NCBI GenBank assembly: GCA_027922465.2
Contig: BQMF02000118.1
Span: forward strand, 744,001 to 808,000
DNA: 64,000 nt
Direction: 5' to 3'
Source: Turritopsis dohrnii
Taxonomy: Eukaryota > Cnidaria > Hydrozoa > Anthoathecata > Oceaniidae
A program made the position numbers and the translations under genes. The notes below the pieces were generated by a model that saw only the letters and a program-made list of their open reading frames with translations, had not been told where the DNA came from and did not search any database. Of the stretch, positions 1 through 11,051 are shown in pieces (the first letter of the stretch is position 1; each line of letters opens with the position of its first letter).

Positions 1-321
1 TGTGCGCTCAGAAACTCCAAGCATTGTGCTTATCGTAGCAATCTTGAAATCTTCATCGAGCAGATTTTCCAAAATGAACTTCGGAATGAAAAATTTGGAA
101 GCTCCTGCGTTTGACTTTATTTTCACGGGTGTCTTGCCTCCAAACTTGCAACAAGCTATGCGAAGGTTCATCATGTCTTGTCTGCCTCTCACGCCAAGAG
201 TAGTAAGCTCTTCTTCACTCAATTTTCCAACAATATCTGGAGTTATTTTCTCTTTGGAAAATGTGTTGGTTAGATCTTTCATATTAAGATCGTTTAATAT
301 CTTTGCCATAGCATTTTCCAT
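1..321 (-). CDS. SAM-like domain protein, N-terminal part (runs off left edge)
   Basis: Read on the minus strand, an ATG at 321-319 opens 107 codons without a stop to the window edge. The protein begins MENAMAKILNDLNMKDLTN and continues with KEKITPDIVGKLSEEEL and TTLGVRGRQDMMNL, the helical pattern of a sterile-alpha-motif-like fold (hydrophobic helix, 'I..L..L..L..LGV...' core, terminal helix). A linker follows, then a stretch ending LLDEDFKIATISTMLGVSER, which looks like the start of a helix-turn-helix. From family knowledge, SAM-like domain plus HTH is found in multicopy genes of cnidarians and fish that often carry an integrase-type core further on; that core is not visible here, so function is inferred only. 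The plus-strand frame over the same bases is the antisense shadow. Host gene or mobile-element gene cannot be decided. Confidence 0.55.
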   Translation of the reverse strand, partial: MENAMAKILNDLNMKDLTNTFSKEKITPDIVGKLSEEELTTLGVRGRQDMMNLRIACCKFGGKTPVKIKSNAGASKFFIPKFILENLLDEDFKIATISTMLGVSERT

Positions 322-2920
322 CACATATCTTAAAAAAAACGAAAGAAAAAAAAGATGAAGCATTTTTGTGGTGATGTTACGTAATCCGGGAGTAAATTTT
401 CTCCCCGCCCGTTGCCAGAGTGTAAAATTCTTGTTGCGAGAGTGCAAAATTTTTTTGTGCTGAAAATTTAAAGTAACTTTTTAAAAATCAAAAACAAGCT
501 GTTGGTGTTAAAATACTCTTGCTTATTTTATTAAGAAGACGTCACCGTCTTGCTTTGAAAACTTTAAAAAAATTTAAAAGTTGTGGATTCAGGAGTTATT
601 TAAACTCCGACAAGAAGAAAGTGATGACTATTATATTCTTGCAAAAGATCTGAAGTTATTTGATAATGAGTTTTTCTTCTCAGAGTGAAAACTTTTGAAG
701 ACTTTTTAAGAATTGTTGAAACAAAAACGTTCATGTAGATCTTCTTGTTGAACATGTGCTTGTTTCTACGGAGTCGCCATCATTGATTTGACTTTTAAAA
801 ATTTTTGTGCTGTTTAGAAATCTCTGCAATTTCATTGGTTTAATCTAAAAAAAACTCGGAGTGCAGTTTCAAAAGTTGAAAATTTTCAACTTTTTTTTTC
901 TACTCAAGTGTTGATTTTTTCCACCTTGCCCCAGGCTTAAAATAGTTCTGCGCATGCTCAATAGCTTGACCGCGCGGGAAAAGCACGTCCGCTTGGGAAA
1001 TTACTCCCAGTGGAAAATGGCCTGTAAACAAAATTGAATAACGATCAAATTCTATTGTGAATATGAGGTGTTGGCATGTATGGAAAGTTAAAAGAGTGAA
1101 AAATATCTCATTGAATAATGTGTATAATTATAAAGAAACTCACCTGGTTTTATATTTAATGATAATAAAGTTAACAAAGCCGAAAAAGTATGTATGACGT
1201 CATGCATGTGCGAATATTGCTAAACATTCATAAAATGATTTTATCATCTATTGAGAGAAATTTTTTTTATTGAGAGAAATTTCTTTCAGCGAAAGATTAT
1301 ACTTGTGTAAACAAATAGTTTTCTGGCTTTCAGTTTTTGCTAATAACTCCATTTATTTGGAATTCTAAAATTCTGTTTGCAGAATCTGATTTTAATAGAT
1401 GAGTTTCTGATGTTAATTACCAGTTAAAGATCTGTTTAAACTAAAAATTTAATAAACTTCACAAAAATAGATTTCGAGTGCTAATGAATATTATTTTTAA
1501 TAATGTTTTTTGTCTTAAAAACGCCTCCTGAGAACCGGTTTAACCGACAGTGTGCAGAGAGCATCTAATTGCCAACCAAGATGCGTGCGCATATTGGTAG
1601 GAAATTGACTTGATCTATTAAGCATTTATGTTGAAGCTCACAGCAATTATCGAGCAAAAAACACTAATGTTTATAAACATCACGTCACTTAGAAACTCAT
1701 CTATTAAAAAATTGATAGGAAATATTGAAGGAAATATTGAAAAAAAATTTTGTTCAAAAAAATTCACCTTGGAGGGTATCGACTATCCTTAACCCGATCA
1801 CCGTTCATTTGGAAGTTCAGTCGGTCCTAACTACAACGAACATTACTATAAAGTACATCATTGATTCCGTGAAGTAACAGTAGTTTGAAAGTATATTTCA
1901 TATCAACGGTGAACTTAATGAAAGCCGCCCAACCTCACTCCCAGGAAGCCCTGGGAAGGAGGTGGAAAGCCACCCCTTCACAAATTCCTCACGTGATGCA
2001 AATTGCGAAATATATAGAAAACATTGCGTTATTCCATTTTGTTTGTTTTGACAGGTGGGACATTTTCTTTCCATTTACCTTATCTATCGCACGTACACAT
2101 TCATGATCATTATTTTACTAGTTTTATTTACTCAATTAATTGCACGAAAAATGTTATCTTCCGAAGGAACTATTTCGCTTGCAATCGACAACTCGGATAA
2201 AATGTTCAAAGCTTGAACAGCCGTTGAAGGAAAACCCTTACCCCTTGAGGTGAAAAAATTGCTAAATGGGAAACAAAAACGCCCACAACTCCCATAAAAA
2301 ATGACAGCTCTACAAAATAAATTGTGTTTTAAACATAATGGTATAGCTAACCAGCAAAAGTAATTTTTAAGGATTTTTAATGTATTTTTTTTTAATAATT
2401 GGAACATTCGAATGTTGTAACACAAAAAGTGTGAAGTTTCATAGTGCAACAAGTTTGCAAAATTTCGAATGAAGACTCAAATTGATATTATTTTTCACCG
2501 AAACATGAAATTTTTTAGTTTTTTCCCCATAGTTTCGTGATTTTCAAAGTTCTCTCGTATATCCCTGATTCGATTTGCTATCATACATGAAAAACGCCAA
2601 TGAATCGATAAGGAAGAAATTAAGAAATCCAACAGATAAAATAAGCACAAAAACAAGCACCCGTGTTTCCACCAAAATAATAATAAAAAAAATTAAAAAA
2701 TGATATTATTTGATTATCAAGATAATCAATGTATCACATACACATATAAGATAATTGTGAAAAACAAAAAACTTACCAATTACGCGTGGATGCTATTTTC
2801 ATGTGTTATCGTCGATCACGTTGTTTCATAAATTATTACGCTATACGTATTGCATTATGGGATATGTTATCTTCAGATCATCGGCGGGGGAGAGTGCTTC
2901 AAAATACATGTGGAGGGAGG
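322..2920. other. AT-rich stretch without a recognisable gene
   Basis: Both strands were scanned. Only short open frames occur and none resembles a known domain. The part just upstream of the minus-strand gene (about 380-1010) has two GC-richer islets around 395-415 and 965-1010 that could belong to its promoter, but no defined element was recognised. Confidence 0.4.
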
Positions 2921-3452
2921 GACCACGTAACAATTTAACTACCACCTAACGATTTATCTACCACGTAACGATTTAAGTACTACGTAACGATTTATCTACC
3001 ACGTAACGATTTAAGTACTACGTAACGATTTATCTACCACGTAACGATTTAAGTACTACGTAACGATTTATCTACCACGTAACAATTTATCTACCACGTA
3101 ACGATTTATCTACCACGTAACAATTTATCTACCACGTAACGATTTATCTACCACGTAACGATTTAACTACCACGTAACGATATAGCTACCACGTAATGAT
3201 TTATCCACTAAGTAACCATTTAACACTACCACGTAACGAAAACTCACCTACCACGTAATGATTTAACTAGTGCACCAACAAGATTTTATACATCGCAATA
3301 TGAATTTTTTACTGCGCAAGTCAATTTAATTACTGCGCTGTCAAACACATCTACTTCGCAATTCCAGAAAATTACATCGCAATATGGTATCCCTACGGCG
3401 GAAAACGATATCATTACAGCGCAAAACGATATAACTACCACGCAAAGCATTG
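2921..3452. repeat. 19-bp tandem repeat array decaying rightward
   Basis: From about 2921 to 3269 a 19-base unit close to ACGATTTATCTACCACGTA repeats about 18 times. Part of the array alternates two variants (TATCTACCACGTA and TAAGTACTACGTA), giving a 38-base higher-order unit. From about 3270 to 3452 the same 'TAC..CGCAA' phrase goes on with growing divergence and variable spacing. There are no spacers, so it is not a CRISPR. The minus-strand open frame over the degenerate part is only a translation of the repeat. Confidence 0.85.
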
Positions 3453-3693
3453 AACGATCACTTATGGCAGTTATGGCGTTCCATATCATCACCATCATCA
3501 TCTTCATCCTTCAACTTTTCGTGTTGACGTTACACGGTGGAATACAATTATTAGCTGACTTTGCTTTTTTCCCGTTTCAAAGCATGGTACTGTAAGTGGG
3601 AGACAAAATGTTTTTTCGTATCTCTTTCCTAATTTATTATTATATTATATATTATGTTATTTAAAAAGTTCGTATGCTAAAATTAATTAAACA

Positions 3694-4202
3694 TCTATAT
3701 ATTAATAGCCGATTCTCTGTTTGTTTGTTTGTTTGTTTGTGCGTTTGTTTGTTTGTTTGTAAGTCACGCAAAATGGTAGATGTGAACTGCGAAAGAGAGT
3801 CAGCAATGTAAGATCACACATAAATTATTTCTCTTCTTGTGCGCGACGTCAGTGTGAAACCATTGCATTGAGACCCTAATCGAACGCGACGTTTAGGGAA
3901 AATTATCTCGATAACCAATAGGGATAACTGACGTTTTTTGGGGTCCGCGATACAGGCGATGGGGTGACGAAAAATTTGGGTCTAATTTTTTCGGGGGACG
4001 GGTCTGTGACGTCATCAAAATCTTTGAACGATGATATCTCTGTAACGGTTGATCGTAGTGGAACGATCCCATACATTTTTTTGATCAGTTTTTCGAGCTC
4101 TACAACATGGGGACACTTTTGGTTGCCAATTCCTTAATTTTATTTTTCGTGAAGTCAACCCAGGCTGAACATGGGCGGCGAGCGACGCCGCCTTGGCGGC
4201 TA
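3694..4202 (+). mobile_element. Helitron family I, array unit 1
   Basis: Starts TCTATATATTAATAGCCG, a Helitron-type 5' TC end, followed by a GTTT microsatellite. It ends with the hairpin CCGCCTTGGCGG and CTA; the expected final G is missing before the next unit starts. It carries the core shared with family II (AACCAATAGGGATAACTGAC and CGATCCCATACATTTTTTTG). The host base to the left is A at 3693. Non-autonomous. Confidence 0.8.
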
Positions 4203-5867
4203 TCTATATATTAATAGCCGATTCTCTGTCTGTTTGTTTGTTTGTAAGTCACGCAAAATGGTAGATTGAGTTCTGAGCAAAATTATTTAAATTTTTGTGT
4301 GCGACGTGAGTTCGAAGAAAATACATTGCAACCCCAATCGAACGTGACTTTTTTTGGGTGGTAAACTAATAGAAATAACGTTTTGTTTTTATTATTATTG
4401 TGTTGGTTTTATATTCCACGTTGACTTGGCTTTAAAAACAATACATCAACTAAATACAAAGAAACTAACTGATTAAACACTTTGGACAAAAAGCAGCAGT
4501 GGCAGAACGTGGTAGCATGTTCAGTTTGCCAGTGTATCCTTGCCTGACTGTCTGAGACGAGCGAACTTTTTTTTCGAGCAAACAAGATGTTAAAAAACCG
4601 ATAGGTAAAAAAAGAGTATCATGAAACAAAATATTTTTTTGCTTTTCTTTTGATAATTTAATTTCTGTTTTTAATTGTTATGCGATTCAGATGGAACGTT
4701 TTTTTTATTTACTTGATTCATTTAGCACGTGCCTTTTTTCTCTCCTCCTGTTTGAATTTCTAAGACTAGCCGCCAATGCGGCGTCGCTCGCCGCCCAGGT
4801 TCAGCCTGCGTTGTGTCACCTCCCAAAAAGAGTTCACGAAAAATGGAATTAAGAAATTGACAATAGAAACTGTTACCATCTTGTACAGCTCGAAATTCTG
4901 AGTAAGAAAATGTATGGGATCATACGTCTATGACGCACCGTTACAGAGATATCGTAGATCAAAGATTTTGATGACGTCACACACCCGTCGCAAAAAAATC
5001 GTCACCCCATAACCTGTATCGCGGACCCCAAAAAACGTCAGTTATCCCTATTGGTTACCGAGATAGTTTTCCCTAAACTTCGCATTCGATTAGGGTCTCA
5101 ATACCATGGTTTCACACTGACGTCGCGCACAAGAAGCTGCGTTGAGTTCACGAAAAGTAAAATTACAAAAATTGGCAATGATAAGTGTGCTCATGTTGTA
5201 GAGCTCGAAAAACTGATCAAAAAAATGTATGGGATCGTTTTGCTGCCATCAACCGTTACGGATATATCGTCGATCGAAAATTTTGATGACGTCATAGACC
5301 CGTCCCCAACAAAAATTAGGCCCAAATTTTTTGTGACCCCTTCGCCTGCATTGCGGACCCTAAAAAACGTCAGTTATCCCTATTGGTTACCGAGATAATT
5401 TTCCCTAAACGTCGCATTCGGTTAGGGTCTCAATACAAAGGTTTCACACTGATGTCACACAAAATAAAATAAAATAGTTACTTTCACAACTCATCTACCA
5501 TTTTGCGTGACAGACAAACAAACAAACAGACAAACGGAGAATCGGCTATTAATATATAGAAGAGAAACCATTTCCTCCCTGTTTGATAGCACCCATGTTA
5601 GAGCGCGTGACTTTTTTAAAACAAAAGCTAATAAAAAGTTGATGTTTTTTTCTCCCTACGTTTTGAATGTATTGCTGTACTGATCAACAATTGGTTTTAC
5701 AAAATAAATAAGTAACACATCATGAAAAACCAGAAAAATGGTGATGTAACACTGTTGATGCACACCAGAAGTTGTACGAGCCGTTTATAAGGAAATTTGA
5801 CGTTTATTGATACAGTGATACAGACCAGGTGGACATGGGCGGCGAACGACGCCGCCTTGGCGGCTAG
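4203..5867 (+). mobile_element. Helitron family I, array unit 2 (holds an inverted copy)
   Basis: Begins TCTATATATTAATAGCCG directly after unit 1 and ends CCGCCTTGGCGGCTAG at 5867. Its interior resembles unit 4 (5868-6858) but is split by a reverse-oriented family I copy at 4766-5560. Without that insert its length would be close to unit 4. Confidence 0.8.
4766..5560 (-). mobile_element. Helitron family I, reverse copy nested in unit 2
   Basis: Read on the minus strand it starts TCTATATATTAATAGCCG at 5560 and ends GGCGGCTAG at 4766. Comparison with the uninterrupted homologous stretch near 6445-6465 (TTTTTAAGAAGAGAAACC) places the insertion exactly. The flanking bases are now A and A instead of the usual A and T. 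Confidence 0.8.
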
Positions 5868-6858
5868 TCTATATATTAATAGCCGATTCTCTGTTTGTTT
5901 GTTTGTGCGTTTGTTTGTTTGTAAGTCACGCAAAATGGTAGTTTGAGTTGTGAGCGAAATTATTTCTTTTTTTGTGTGCGACGTGAGTTTGAAGCAAATA
6001 CATTGCAACCCCAATCGAATGTGACTTTTTTTGGCTGATGAACTAATAGGAATAACGTTTCGTTTTTATTATTATGTCAGTTTTATATTCCACGTTGACT
6101 TGGCTTTGAAAACAATACATCAACTAAGTAACTAACTGATTAAACATTTTGGACAAAAAGCAGCAGTGGCAGAACGTGGCAGCATGTGCGGTTTGCCAGT
6201 GTATCCTAACGCTTTCCTGACTGTCTGAGACGGGTGAACTTTTTTCGAACAATCAAAATGTTTAAAAACCGATAGGTAAAAAAAAGAGAATCATGAAAGA
6301 AAATATTTTTTTTTTGCTTTTGTCTTAATAGTTGTCTTAATTTCTTTTAATCGATTTCTTTTAATCTATTTTAATCTGATCGAACGTTTTTTATTCACTT
6401 CATTCATTTGGCACGTGCATTTTTTTCTCCTCCCGTGTGATCTTTTTAAGAAGAGAAACCATTTTTTCACCTACTTCTGACAGCACCCATGTTAGAGCGC
6501 GTAAAACAAAAGCTAATAATAAGTTGAAAAGTTTTTTCTCTCTGCGTTTTGAGTGAATTGTTAAACTGATACTTGATTGGTTTAAAATCGTAAATAAAAA
6601 CCACGTGAAGTTCACGTTCGGAATGCATTGTGTAAAGCATTTTAAATGCGACCGCGACAATGAACGGCTGAGTTAATAACATGCAAGATTTGAAACACCA
6701 GGAACGTATTTCTCTTCACGTGCAAACGAGCTTTATTAAGCGATAAAGCCAGCAGCAAAGGAAGTCTTATGAATGGTTTTAAGTGCAATAATTTGGAGCA
6801 GGTGGTCATACAACGCAGGCTGAATATGGGCGGCGAGCGACGCCGCCTTGGCGGCTAG
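5868..6858 (+). mobile_element. Helitron family I, array unit 3
   Basis: A complete unit with TC...CTAG ends. The junction to the left is CTAG|TC at 5864-5869 and to the right CTAG|TC at 6855-6860. It belongs to the longer subtype, with the AATAGGAATAACG interior also seen in unit 2 and at 40142-40716. Non-coding. Confidence 0.8.
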
Positions 6859-7336
6859 TCTATATATTAATAGCCGATTCTCTGTCCGTTTGTCTGTTAC
6901 GCAAAATGGTAGATGTGAACTGCTAAAGAGAGTCAGCAATGTAAGATCACACATAAATTATTTCTTTTCTTGTGCGCGACGTCAGTGTGAAACCATTGTA
7001 TTGAGACCCTAATCGAATGCGACGTTTAGGGAAAATTATCTCGATAACCAATAGGGATTACTGACGTTTTTTGGGGTCCGCGATACAGGCGATGGGGTGA
7101 CGAAAAATTTGGGTCTAATATTTTTTGGGGAGGGGTCTGTGACGTCATCAAAATCTTTGAACGATGATATCTCTGTAACGGTTGATCGTAGCGGAACGAT
7201 CCCATACATTTTTTTGATCAGTTTTTCGAGCTCTACAACATGGGAACACTTTCGGTTGCCAATTCCTTAATTTTATTTTTCGTGAAGTCAACGCATGCTG
7301 AACATGGGCGGCGAACGACGCCGCCTTGGCGGCTAG
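6859..7336 (+). mobile_element. Helitron family I, array unit 4 (right end of array)
   Basis: A short subtype like unit 1, carrying the shared core. It ends GGCGGCTAG at 7336 and the host sequence TTTTTCATATTAC resumes at 7337. The uninterrupted host reads ACATTTTTCATATT at 17677 and 21276, so the array sits precisely between A and T with no target duplication. Confidence 0.85.
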
Positions 7337-7565
7337 TTTTTCATATTACTTTTGCGTTGTTTTAGTGAAGTGAACAACAAGGACTTTGAAGCACAGCTTA
7401 AAATCTGAAATTTTGCCAACCATACATTTTATGTTTGTATATGTTTTAGCTCTAATTCTTTAATTTAATAAATTTTATTCAATGCACTGATTTTTGATGG
7501 ATCTTTTTAATTGGATTTCTGTGTATGCAAGAAAGCCATATTACAAATTCTTGGTTTTCTTCTTA

Positions 7566-9285
7566 GGGGAAGTTCGCCCTAATTTTTTTTCGCCTGAGAT
7601 GCTTTATTCCATACCAAAACTTCAAAATATAATAATCTTATTCGTTCATTTCTTTCAAAAAGCGTTTTTTCGTCATGTTTTTCTGTTGAAAAAAATAAGA
7701 TTTTTAATCTGTTCAGCGTGTGACGTCACTCCGTGCAGAAAGCATATGTGCAAAGAAAAAAGCTTTATCAAGAATAGTGTTTTTAGAAAGTTATTTTTAG
7801 ATAACGTATAGCTGAAACCTGAAACTAATAGCTCTTTCGATGAAAATGATGAATAATGTTTGTAAGATATACCTGATAACTTAAACCTTTTGATTTTGAA
7901 CCACAAAGAGATGTTAGAAATCTTAAAAGTAGGAGCAAAGAAGAGGAAACGAAAACGATGAAGTGCAGCATGTGTTACCTATAAGAAGCGTAGGTTGGTG
8001 TCTTTCTGGAAAATTTTGCAAACCTATGAGTACCTACAGGGAAACTTTGTCCTGCAGAGACACAATGAAATTCAGAAAAAGGGTCGTCAGAAGTAGGGTG
8101 GCTGGGTAGGTACCACCAACAAATTTGAAAAGCAACATATATTTTCAATGTATATACACAACCAAGTTTGTTATTTCAGTCTAGCATGTGACGTTCCTGA
8201 CGATGTTTTGCGGATGCAGAACGAAATATTGAATTGAAAAATAATCAAAATGAAACTTCTCGTTATTCTCTTTTTAATAAAGTCTAGCATGTATAAAAAT
8301 ATATTACAAAATTAAATTTCCCTGTTTTATCTTGATCCATCGTCACATTTTTCAACAACTTTAAAAAATGAAAGGCAAAGTAACATGCTTGTTTTAGCCT
8401 ATCTATAAGGAACAAAGTTAAAAAATTTTCTGGTCTCCTTAGAACAAAAACTATGTTTTGTGTTATGTTTCTATTTGATAAAAATCTCCCTTCATCTAAT
8501 CTATGAAGACTAAAATTCTGTTCAGAACTTTGAGATTTGCAGCGTATAGACAATACATACACCTGGTGGATACACAATACACTTGGTAAAGGGATACATA
8601 AAGATATTCCATCGTGTGCTTTATGGGCGACAAGGACACCTTTCCCACAAAAAAATGAGAGTTACGTACCGTTCTTGGAGAGAAAAATTGAAGATCAACA
8701 GCATTTAATAGCGTCAGGTTTGCACCACTATGCCATTCCTGCTAAAATGCTGTCGATTGGGGAAAAACATTATGTGCAGAGAACGATACATCTCCATTTG
8801 ATCAGTGTTGGGTAAAGATGTAAAACCCTGAAGTCTTTCGGCAGAGTTCTACTTCATTTTTATGTTGGGAAGCCATCTTTTACGAAGTTCTGGTTATTTT
8901 CTTTGACTTGCAATTTTGGTGAAATGTGAAAGAACAATTTGTGGACTGATTAGTACAAGCTGTCACAGAGTAACTTGGCATTTTTCGAATTAAAAAATAA
9001 AAATAAAACGATGTATTACTAGTGAGTTTTTTTGATAGTGTGAAGGTTCAATAACAAACTTTCTTCACGTAAAAGTTCTTTTTGCACGGTGTGACGTCAT
9101 TTTATCATTCACAATGAATATCTGTTTCAACTGTGAAAAAACTCATTTTTCAGCATCTAAAAGTTTTAATAACTTTTGAACGAAAAGAGAATTTTCAGAA
9201 ATTCAAAAAGTGGGTTTCTAACTTTTCAAAGCATTACAAGTTAAAACAAAAAAATAAGAAGTGAAAAATTAGACCGAACTTCCCC
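7566..9285. mobile_element. DNA transposon-like element with GGGGAAGTTCG terminal inverted repeats
   Basis: The left end is GGGGAAGTTCGCCCTAATTT. The right end, reverse complemented, is GGGGAAGTTCGGTCTAATTT, so about 20 of the first 22 bases match. The surrounding sequence is family III Helitron, and copy 2 (near 17920-17950) lacks this block, which independently shows an insertion. A TTA lies directly left and, after one extra T, directly right, so a TTA-like target duplication is possible but not clean. It contains an exon resembling the P2X7 C-terminal domain. No transposase was recognised. Confidence 0.6.
8543..8815 (+). CDS. Exon resembling the P2X7 receptor intracellular C-terminal domain
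   Basis: After a splice acceptor (TTTGCAG, AG at 8541-8542) the frame runs to a TAA at 8813-8815, about 90 codons. It reads RIDNTYTWWIHNTLGKG, then HKDIPSCALWATRTPFP and a NESYVPFLE stretch. 'W..H..LGKG....IPSC.LWA.R..FP.....Y..F' is the signature I know from the P2RX7 C-terminal zinc-binding domain, which in invertebrates also occurs outside receptors and next to mobile elements. It lies inside the TIR element at 7566-9285, with no ion-channel part nearby. Upstream exons were not identified, and the last 25 codons are less typical. It may be a captured exon or part of an element-borne gene; expression is unknown. Confidence 0.55.
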   Translation, partial: RIDNTYTWWIHNTLGKGIHKDIPSCALWATRTPFPQKNESYVPFLERKIEDQQHLIASGLHHYAIPAKMLSIGEKHYVQRTIHLHLISVG

Positions 9286-9858
9286 TTTAACTGTCCTCCA
9301 CTAGTGATCATGATCAATAAAACCTTTTTATATTTTTTATCTTGCTATTTTATGTAAACGTTGGCTATTTTTTGTTTTGAATTAAAATTTGAAACGCAAA
9401 TTTCTAATGGATTTTTCGCTTTAATTTTTTTTTAAAAAAGTTCTTTTTTCTTTTGGCTCTTACATGATTTCTTTAACAATTCTTACTTTGATTATAAAAT
9501 ACATATCCATGTTTCAGTCACACATTTCTTTTGTTTGTAGCAAATACTTTCTGACATTACTTGTTAAGCCTTATTTACACTTTTTGAAAGGCATATTAGC
9601 ATCAGTGTGACATAGGCCTAACAGATAACAAAAAGTAACAAAGTTTTGTTTGTTTTTGTTTCCTTTGTATAGCTTGCAATGTATACCTTGCTGTGTGTGC
9701 AAATTGGAATGCTTGAGCGCGGGGGCATTTTTAGCTAAAGCTACATGCTAGTTAATATTGAATACCAATTCTGTCTCGAAAACACTGAGAATACAAAGAA
9801 ATACAAAGAAAAATTGAATTTTGGATTGCAGATTAAACAAGATAAAATTTTTCAAAAA

Positions 9859-10090
9859 TTACGTCACATACAGCCGAATAATGACATTTACAAATGAAAC
9901 TATACCAATAATTTTATTACAAATAAAAAAAATTGCACTTTGTGTAATATCATGGATTTCTCTTAGTTCAATTAAAACATTTGCTACACCATCATCATCA
10001 TTCATGGAACAGTGCGGTTCAAAAAACTGATCATCAACATCTTCATCATCACTGCTACCACCAGCAAGATTATTGTCACTTGCGTTGATA
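9859..10090 (-). pseudogene. Acidic exon fragment of a multicopy element-type gene
   Basis: On the minus strand a plausible acceptor (CTTTTAG) precedes about 75 codons ending at a TAA at 9861-9859. The peptide holds an Asp-rich part (GGSSDDEDVDDQFFEPH) followed by NDDDGVANVLIELREIHDIT and QSAIFFI. The pattern 'acidic linker, then L..LRE.H.ITQ.AI..I' resembles a segment I know from repeated zinc-finger genes in cnidarian and fish genomes, but I cannot name the family. Flanking exons were not seen; the fragment is probably dead. Confidence 0.35.
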
Positions 10091-10092
10091 TC

Positions 10093-10494
10093 TAAAAGTC
10101 ACTTTGAGTGTATCATTCTTCATATAAGTCATATAAGTCTTCATGTCTAACTTCATGTTTAACTTCATGTTTAACTTTGATGTTTTTGCAAAGCTCTTTT
10201 GATTTTTGAATTTTAATACACACCCAGAAATATTGCATTGAATAGCGAAGTTGCCCTGCATTGAATGAAAGTTCCAAAAATGTTGCACGAGCTATTTGTA
10301 ATTGACTGTTTTATAAGAGCAATCAAATTGACAGGAAAATTTCATAATAAGAATCTAAAAAAAAAAAGTAATATACTGTAAAAATTAAAACTGTCACATG
10401 TAACCAAAATATAGTAGCTAATCATTCAAAATCATTTAGCTTTCCCCAAATACTTTCATTTGAAGTTTATGGCTGATAAAGGAAAAACAACGTA
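10093..10494. other. AT-rich spacer, nothing recognised
   Basis: Only a short minus-strand frame rich in Met/Lys repeats derived from AACTTCATGTTT-type simple sequence. No domain, hairpin or terminal repeat was seen. Confidence 0.4.
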
Positions 10495-10617
10495 CAGTGG
10501 CGGATCTAGAGGTATGTCGAAATTTGTGTAGGAGAGCATTAACATAATTTGTGAATTCAATTTAGATTGCTAACACTCTCCTACACAAATTTCGACATAC
10601 CTCTAGATCCGCCACTG
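10495..10617. mobile_element. hAT-type MITE with 42-bp perfect inverted repeats
   Basis: Arms at 10495-10536 and 10576-10617 are exact reverse complements, starting CAGTGGCGGATCTAGAGG, with a loop of about 39 bases. ACGTA flanks both sides (10490-10494 and 10618-10622), a 5-bp target duplication. The CAG.GGCGGAT start matches the larger element at 18214-22690, which also has a 5-bp duplication, so both probably used a related hAT transposase of the 5-bp type. Confidence 0.8.
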
Positions 10618-11051
10618 ACGTACTTATAACATATTTAGTTATTGTCAGCATAGCCGACCGTGTTTCGTGGGCCATCATCAGTGTTGTTTTGTTGTTCTTT
10701 TTAAAAGAAATTTAAGGAGTAAGCAAGCTAACTTATCATATAGAATAATAGTATAATAGCCGATTATTTAAGAACAAGAAAAGAAACGAAAGAAACTGTC
10801 AGTCACACGGACACATTCAATTTCGTCAAGAAAAGAATCCAAGATTAGTACAACTACATACCTCCTAATATGAAATATGTATATGTTACCAATGAAAACA
10901 GTGAACCAGTGAAGTTGATAAATTATAGATGTTTTTTTTATTCAATGCGATCGTACGGTCGTATTAAATAAGTTTACAATTTTTGTGATTATACAGGGAA
11001 ATATCTATACAAAAGAATAATTATTTAGTAAAATGCAAAGAAAGTACCCCT

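Larger units (their letters stand above)
3483..9751 (+). mobile_element. Helitron-like family III, copy 1 (interrupted twice)
   Basis: The 3483-3693 segment matches 21085-21278, and 7337-7565 plus 9286-9751 match 17680-18100 and 24861-25161. The copy ends GCTACATGCTAG followed by T, the CTRR|T end expected of Helitrons. A short TAGC-TAAA-GCTA stem lies just before the end and GCGCGGGGGCA further in. It is split by the family I Helitron array (3694-7336) and by a TIR element (7566-9285). Its left end is not clearly defined: the 5' TTGCCCCCGC seen in copy 3 is absent here. No protein is encoded in the parts present, so it is a non-autonomous copy. Confidence 0.65.

Noticed and set aside
2..358. 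118-codon plus-strand open frame at the left edge
   Set aside because: It is antisense to the minus-strand SAM-like coding sequence, whose translation shows a recognisable domain pattern.
2921..3269. Possible CRISPR array
   Set aside because: Units are directly tandem with no spacers, and the genome is eukaryotic.
3286..3507. 73-codon minus-strand open frame
   Set aside because: It is a translation of the degenerate tandem repeat and has no independent support.
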